Positions 59,047 to 64,000 of a DNA stretch of 64,000 nt are shown here, in pieces (positions within the stretch are counted from its first letter, which is position 1; every line of letters begins with the position of its first letter). Both the position numbers and the translations under genes were made by a program. Source of the stretch: Marisa cornuarietis (Eukaryota; Mollusca; Gastropoda; Architaenioglossa; Ampullariidae); the NCBI GenBank assembly GCA_004794655.1, contig SMMW01000001.1, positions 7,984,501-8,048,500 of the forward strand, read 5' to 3'. The notes beneath the pieces were generated by a model. It was not told the origin of the DNA. It saw nothing but the letters and a program-made list of their open reading frames with translations, and searched no databases.

Positions 59047-61536
59047 TCGTTTTGGAAAGCCTGAAGAGCAGTGCGTGAATAAAGTCCATTGTCGGGTGAA
59101 ACAGCGTTCTGGCAATGTTAAAGAGCCATCCGGTTATTATTCTTATTTGAACATTATTCATTTTATTATTATTTTTATTATTATTGTGTTTTTCAACACA
59201 AGATATTAATCCCTGAAATCTGTGAGCAGACAGCTGCCTTCTCTTCACAAATACAAGCCAAGAAAAGAGGACACGCACAGAATTAAAATCCGTGATGTGA
59301 AGAGTCAACGTGGATGCGCCATGAAGGCAACACCCTCGTACTTTAACTTACAGGCGTGCTGCTGTTACAAAAATGACATCGCTTGAAGAAATGGCAACGT
59401 TTGAAGAACAAGTCAGTGGCTGCTTAAAGGATTAGTAAGGTGAACATTTTTTTCTAATGCCTGGGTAAAGCTCGATACAGAAAACTATTATCCCCTTTCC
59501 GTTCTCACCAGTAGTCAGACATCAGGCAAGTGCAAGGATACATTCAGTTGTGAAAAGTCTCGGCCAGCGGGAAAACTTAGAAAAAAATCATTTGGTATGT
59601 CGTGACATCACGATGTTGGCCTATTTAACCCTAGGATTAGAAGCATTTGTAACAGCAGAGTAGCATCAGAAGCTAGAGAAGCAGCTTTTCAACAGTTGGC
59701 GCTAGGTTTGATGTCTATATAACGCTTTTGTCGAAATAATTTTGCAAATTTCTTTTGTATCGTCTGTAAAGCTTTAATTCTGGCAGTTAATCAGCCTGAC
59801 CAATCTGACTTGAGCTATGACTTTTATGTACTAACACCAATGCCGCTATTATTACAGACATTCTGCAATAGCAAAACAAAATACAAATAAGTATTGCCTT
59901 GATTAAATCGTACCACCACCTACACCTCCAAGAAATACAAAGAACAAATAGTTAGTAAAACTGTTACACTTCGCGACATTCATCATATTTTTTTGAGAAT
60001 AGGGCATTTTATGTCTGTGGACACTAGGTTCAGACTGTTCATCATTATAATCAAGGTGGCCATTACCATATCTAGACATCCAAGCTGGTAATGATGAAAG
60101 ATGAAGCATTAACGCTACATAACGAAAAAAGTATTGTATGGCTTTTCTGATTTCACCTGCCTACGTGTTAAGACCTGATTTATGGGAAACGGGTCACCTC
60201 ATTGCCAGTTTGCATTGCATCCTCTGTAGCCAGCATGGCATTCCCAGAATGCACTGCCACTGCACAGACGACTGAAGTCCTGGCACATGTCAGCAGGGAT
60301 AATAGAGATGACTTAATTTTGAAATGTATTACTTGCGGTGCGTCAGTTCGTATGCGTGCCCCCAATGTTTGTGTATATGTATGGACATTACTTGTATATA
60401 TATATATATATCATCACTGATTATTATTATTTTGAGAGTACTTGCCCTTTGTGGGACAAAACACTCACTCACTGTACATGCTCCTAATGACCATGAGTCT
60501 TTGGTTTTAAAGATGCCATGCCTTGTCCCTTTACTTGCTCCATGGCAACCGCATAAACTTGTTCAACTCCTAGAAAACACGTTTATGAAGTGAAGGTTTT
60601 GCGGGGAGTCCCAGGAGCTGACCTGTTACGACTACTACGTTTTCTATTGTTTGCTCTCTACATTTAAACTTCACTGTCACATACAACTCAACTCCGCGTG
60701 CCAAAATAAGTTACAGCTGGACCCAAAAGGACGAAACTGTTGTTCTTCGTTCAAAAATGAAACTGTTTAAGAGGGCTTTTGAAACGAACACTAACGAAAA
60801 CCGTTACAGCTGTGTAAGGGAGCAGGGGAGCAAAATGTTTGGAAAGAAAGTGTTAATTAACACTTGAAAAAAATTAAGCTAACTTTGATGAAAATGAAAG
60901 GAAGGAGTAAGTAGAATAACAAGAAGAAACATTTTGGCGGCGATGCAAGAAAAACACAGACTGAGACAATTTTCTAGAGAACTGTATATCCTTTTTTCGC
61001 TTTTCAGCATTTTCTGTAACTGGGTTTGTTACTTTCAATGTTCTCTGTTATGACAGCTGTGCAGCTTATCGCCTTCAGAAGAAGGCGGAAGGCTTTGATA
61101 ATAAAATGCAGGCAGTTAGACGTTGACACTTAAAACCTAAAAAAAATGCTCGTATACAATGTCATGTTCATGTAAGTTGGGTTTGTAGCAGACTAGGCAA
61201 TACAAATGTCAAAGGTAAGCGATCCGTAACTACAAATGTGTTTGTATTTTATGCACCGAGCTGACCTATTTCAAAACGAAAAAAAAAAAAATAAGGGACG
61301 TTGTCTGCAGCAGTATCTGAAAACATTCCGAGTGAGTCAGGCGTATAATGTTTAAGTCTAGACTATCCGATATCAACACGAGACATTAGGACACGTTAAA
61401 CAGCGTTGGGTCGTCTCTGCCACATCTGCCATACATGATAAACAGTGTTGATGTCATTCTTACTACACACACTAAACTTGAGGTCATCGCTGCCATGTAC
61501 ACAGTTTCCCTGCTTTTAAACGCATGTTTTGAATGT
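59047..61536. other. Unassigned sequence
   Basis: (TTA)-rich patch at about 59,160-59,190, (TA)9 at about 60,393-60,410, A13-type run near 61,280. No coding region is supported. Confidence 0.45.
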
Positions 61537-61652
61537 CCTGCGTAGACGAAATTAACGATAGATTTTTACCTTCAAAGCTAGAGATTGGCATCAGGGGATG
61601 CCAATCTCTAGCTTTGAAGGTAAAAATCTATCGTTAATTTCGTCTACGCAGG
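61537..61652. repeat. Perfect palindrome: two 56-bp arms, 4-nt loop
   Basis: The left arm 61,537-61,592 starts CCTGCGTAGACGAAATTAAC. The right arm 61,597-61,652 is its exact reverse complement. The loop is AGGG. No mismatch is seen. As RNA this would be a 56-bp perfect duplex. Flanks share no terminal repeat or target duplication that I can see. Confidence 0.95.
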
Positions 61653-61699
61653 GATGCCAATCTCTAGCTTTCAAGGTAAAAATCTATCGTTAATTTCGT
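61653..61699 (+). repeat. Third, direct copy of the palindrome arm (47 bp)
   Basis: Starts directly at the end of the right arm with GATGCCAATCTC and runs to TTAATTTCGT. It matches the first 47 bp of the right arm with one difference (CTTTC in place of CTTTG). Confidence 0.95.
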
Positions 61700-61721
61700 G
61701 CATCAGGGTACTCCCTGATGC
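61700..61721. repeat. Short hairpin after the arm copies
   Basis: GCATCAGGG and CCCTGATGC are 9-bp perfect complements around TACT. The word GGCATCAGGG also spans the end of the left arm and the loop of the large palindrome, tying the two structures together. Confidence 0.85.
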
Positions 61722-62836
61722 CTTCCTGATGTCATTCTTCATTTATCTGAATGTGAACACAATTTCTTACTCCACCAGAGATGGTGGAGACATTTGGTAG
61801 GTATTAATCAGCAGAGCTAGCAGTCGCATTGGCTGTTGTGGATGTTCAGATGACGTGTGCATGTTTAAAAACACGTTCACTCAGTTGTTGTAGACAGCTG
61901 ACACCTAACTGGGAGAGAATTAAATGATCGGAGCTTGCTTTCTGACCGCCATGACATGGAATCGTTGTCCGATATAAAACCATTTTTTTATACGTGTTTT
62001 GATTATTCATTCGTTGTTGGCGCCCATCTTTGTCCTTCTGAAACAGTTCCTTGAAGAAAGGAAAAACAGGATACTCTTCAATACAAAAAGAGAAACTACA
62101 GTTAGTAGCAACATTACCCCGTGTCGGTGCGTGTACCGAAGACACTTTTCAAGAAAGCGCCCGCCATTTCTAGTCTCAACTTTCGGCAGCTTTGCTCAGA
62201 ATGCAAACTTAGTAATACGAGTATACCTGTAGGCAATGTTATACCTGCTTGTCTTAGCATGATACTGATAAGGCTATATTTATGTGCTATAAAATTATGG
62301 GGATGGGCTTAACTTTTATTAACAGGCATCTCAAATGGAGTGATGATCCCCTTAAAAGGGTTGAGCGCACTCAGGCGGGTATTACGACACACAAGGAAGA
62401 GAAGGTCGATTTTTTTTCTTGCAAAACCAAGTTTCAATCAAGGAAAGCGTGAAACTCGGTCAACAGTAAAGTCCTGAAGTGCGGTGGGGATTTGATTTAA
62501 CTATCTTTGGCTCTTCCTCGGGCATACCCAAGCTTAATGGACATCGCAGTGTACCAGCCACTTTAAATTCGATTCTAGTTTTTTTTTTCTTAAAAAGCTA
62601 AACAAAAAAGCTAAACACATAGTAGGTCTTAAGCATCAGTTAGCTCTATATCACCTTTCTCTGCATACAAAACATTTAAAAAACACTTTCAAATATAATA
62701 AAGCATCTGAAACACAATAAGAACAGCGCAATAAATCACTTCCTGCGTTTATTACTACGAATCTTTTGTCTGTAATTCGCCATTGTGGAAGCTCATTCAT
62801 AAATGTAGATGTGCGAAACTCAGACCTGGGGAATGC
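61722..62836. other. Unassigned sequence
   Basis: No gene or repeat supported. Short T runs occur near 62,410 and 62,580. Confidence 0.5.
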
Positions 62837-62844
62837 CTGTATAT

Positions 62845-63371
62845 CACGGACCTTCATTACTGGATATAAGCGACTCAAGTTCATGTCCGGTGTAAGTCTC
62901 GGCTTTCCTTTAGACAGGCCTGGTGTTTCCGGTTCGTTGTTTGCATACATTAAATAAATTCTTAAAGTACATGTTTTGTTTTCGTAAAAGAACAATCTAT
63001 ACAATTGTTTCCAAAAAATCAAAAACAATGTTTTTTTTAATTGTTAGTGGTAAAAAAGTCAATAGTATCTGTTGTGACGATGTTTCTATATTATAAAATT
63101 GTCGTAAAACCTAAATGCGTTTTCTATAAACATGCAGAATGCATTTTACAGAAAATACTGTTTATTTTACAATCAATCTTCTTTAACAAGGTTCTTGTGA
63201 CAGAAAAGCTTAATTACTCACTTCTTAAATTTCTTCAACGTTAGGAAGATTCGCCACTTTGACAGAAAACGGAAGTGAAAGCCCTTCGTTTATAAGGTTT
63301 GTTACGATTTGTCACTCCTATGATAGAGCAAAGAGGCAACGAATGAGAGACACTGTGAATGAAGGTCCGTG
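62845..63371 (-). mobile_element. Inverted-repeat DNA transposon, non-autonomous, hAT-like (copy 2)
   Basis: 527-bp relative of 55,043-55,561 in the opposite orientation. Both ends start CACGGACCTTCATT. It is flanked by perfect 8-bp direct repeats CTGTATAT at 62,837-62,844 and 63,372-63,379. Its 5' terminal region (here at the high-coordinate end) has lost about 6 bp of TACTGGATAA. The block CTCTCATTCGTTGCCTCTTT and a region matching AACGCATTTAGG are shared with copy 1. The ATG of the internal exon is GTG here and stops interrupt both exon-like parts. No transposase is encoded, so movement depended on an element elsewhere. Confidence 0.9.
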
Positions 63372-63379
63372 CTGTATAT

Positions 63380-64000
63380 ACTTCAAGTGACGTGCCCTCC
63401 TCGACCCCATGTAATTTCCTCTGAAAATGTAACTTATTTAAGGAATTATATTATAATTTTGGAATTGAGACGATAAAAGCTTGGTAAATTACGAAAATAG
63501 ATTTTTTAAAAACTAAGAAATGTGACGTTTCCCAGTTTAAAGGCTCTGAAGATCACACAGCAATATTTTTTATAGCCGAAATGAGTAAGGTTTACGTTTA
63601 TTGGAGACAATAAGAAGAAAACTATTTAAACAATATTGTGACGAATTAATTACCACGGATAAGAGGATCTGGGCTAACCAGCCCGAGGGGGATGGGACTC
63701 TCTGCTGGCTCGCTGTACCCACTGTAAGCCCCTCACACCAAATCACCCGTGGTTCGCACTTTCCACACGCTTACGTATTACAACTACGTTTTCCCACGTG
63801 TGCACACACAACCAACAGACAAGGTTGGAAAACATATAAAATTATAATTACACACAAAGTAAAATCAGATTGAGCACACTAAAAGATCATAGGATAATAT
63901 AGTGACATTCCATATAGGTACAAAGATCTGTTGAGAGTTGTTACTCCCGCTCATACACAAACAACATCAGATGTTTACACTTAAAATACATACGACACGG
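63380..64000. other. Unassigned sequence to window end
   Basis: A 90-codon ORF (63,601-63,873) begins at TTG and has no recognisable domain. Nothing else is supported. Confidence 0.5.

Overview
The window looks like gene-poor, repeat-rich nuclear DNA of an animal. There are no operons, no densely packed long ORFs and no ribosomal RNA. Instead it has many (CA/TG)n, (GA)n and (AT)n microsatellites, long AT-rich tracts, 3'-end fragments of LINE retrotransposons (one clearly RTE-like), tRNA-derived SINE-like pieces and short inverted-repeat DNA transposons. This mix fits a mollusc, perhaps a gastropod, but that is inference from repeat style. No host protein-coding gene can be assigned with confidence. 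Almost all ORFs here are short or repeat-driven. Two weak exon-like candidates (about 2.54-2.69 kb and 40.67-40.78 kb) are listed at low confidence. The window could be intergenic or the inside of large introns.

Layout. 0-11 kb: low-complexity and microsatellite DNA, including an 8-bp-based minisatellite (0.63 kb), a (CAT)23(CAG)13 tract (1.87 kb), a foldback (CA)n(TG)n tract (5.2 kb) and a GC/CpG-richer patch (6.0-6.4 kb). 11.2-11.9 kb: 5'-truncated RTE-like LINE on the minus strand. 12.5-13 kb: compound TG/GA minisatellite. 14.5-15.0 kb: purine-rich strand. 17.9-21.3 kb: the most structured block. It holds a 74-bp transposon derivative, two adjacent segmental tandem duplications (about 0.75 kb and 0.6-0.8 kb units) and a 10-copy 38-bp minisatellite. 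24.8 kb: tRNA-derived SINE-like piece. 29.0, 30.3, 50.1 and 52.1 kb: retroposon 3' ends. 32.6-32.8 kb: degenerate CpG-rich repeat. 39.6 and 43.8 kb: further SINE-like pieces. 45.5, 47.0 and 54.6 kb: minisatellites. 55.0 and 62.8 kb: two full-length copies, in opposite orientation, of an inverted-repeat DNA transposon. 61.5-61.7 kb: a perfect 56-bp-arm palindrome followed by a third copy.

The best candidate for something undescribed is the transposon family at 17,946-18,019, 55,043-55,561 and 62,845-63,371. All three copies share termini starting CACGGACC. Each is flanked by its own 8-bp direct repeat (GTTTGGAC, perfect; ATTGTAAC/ATTTTAAC, 7 of 8; CTGTATAT, perfect), which points to hAT-like (or another 8-bp-TSD) transposition. 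The two long copies hold a gene-5'-end-like segment with an ATG exon and plausible splice sites. The second is the 61.5-kb palindrome, whose arms are identical and so must be very young, gene-converted or an assembly artefact.
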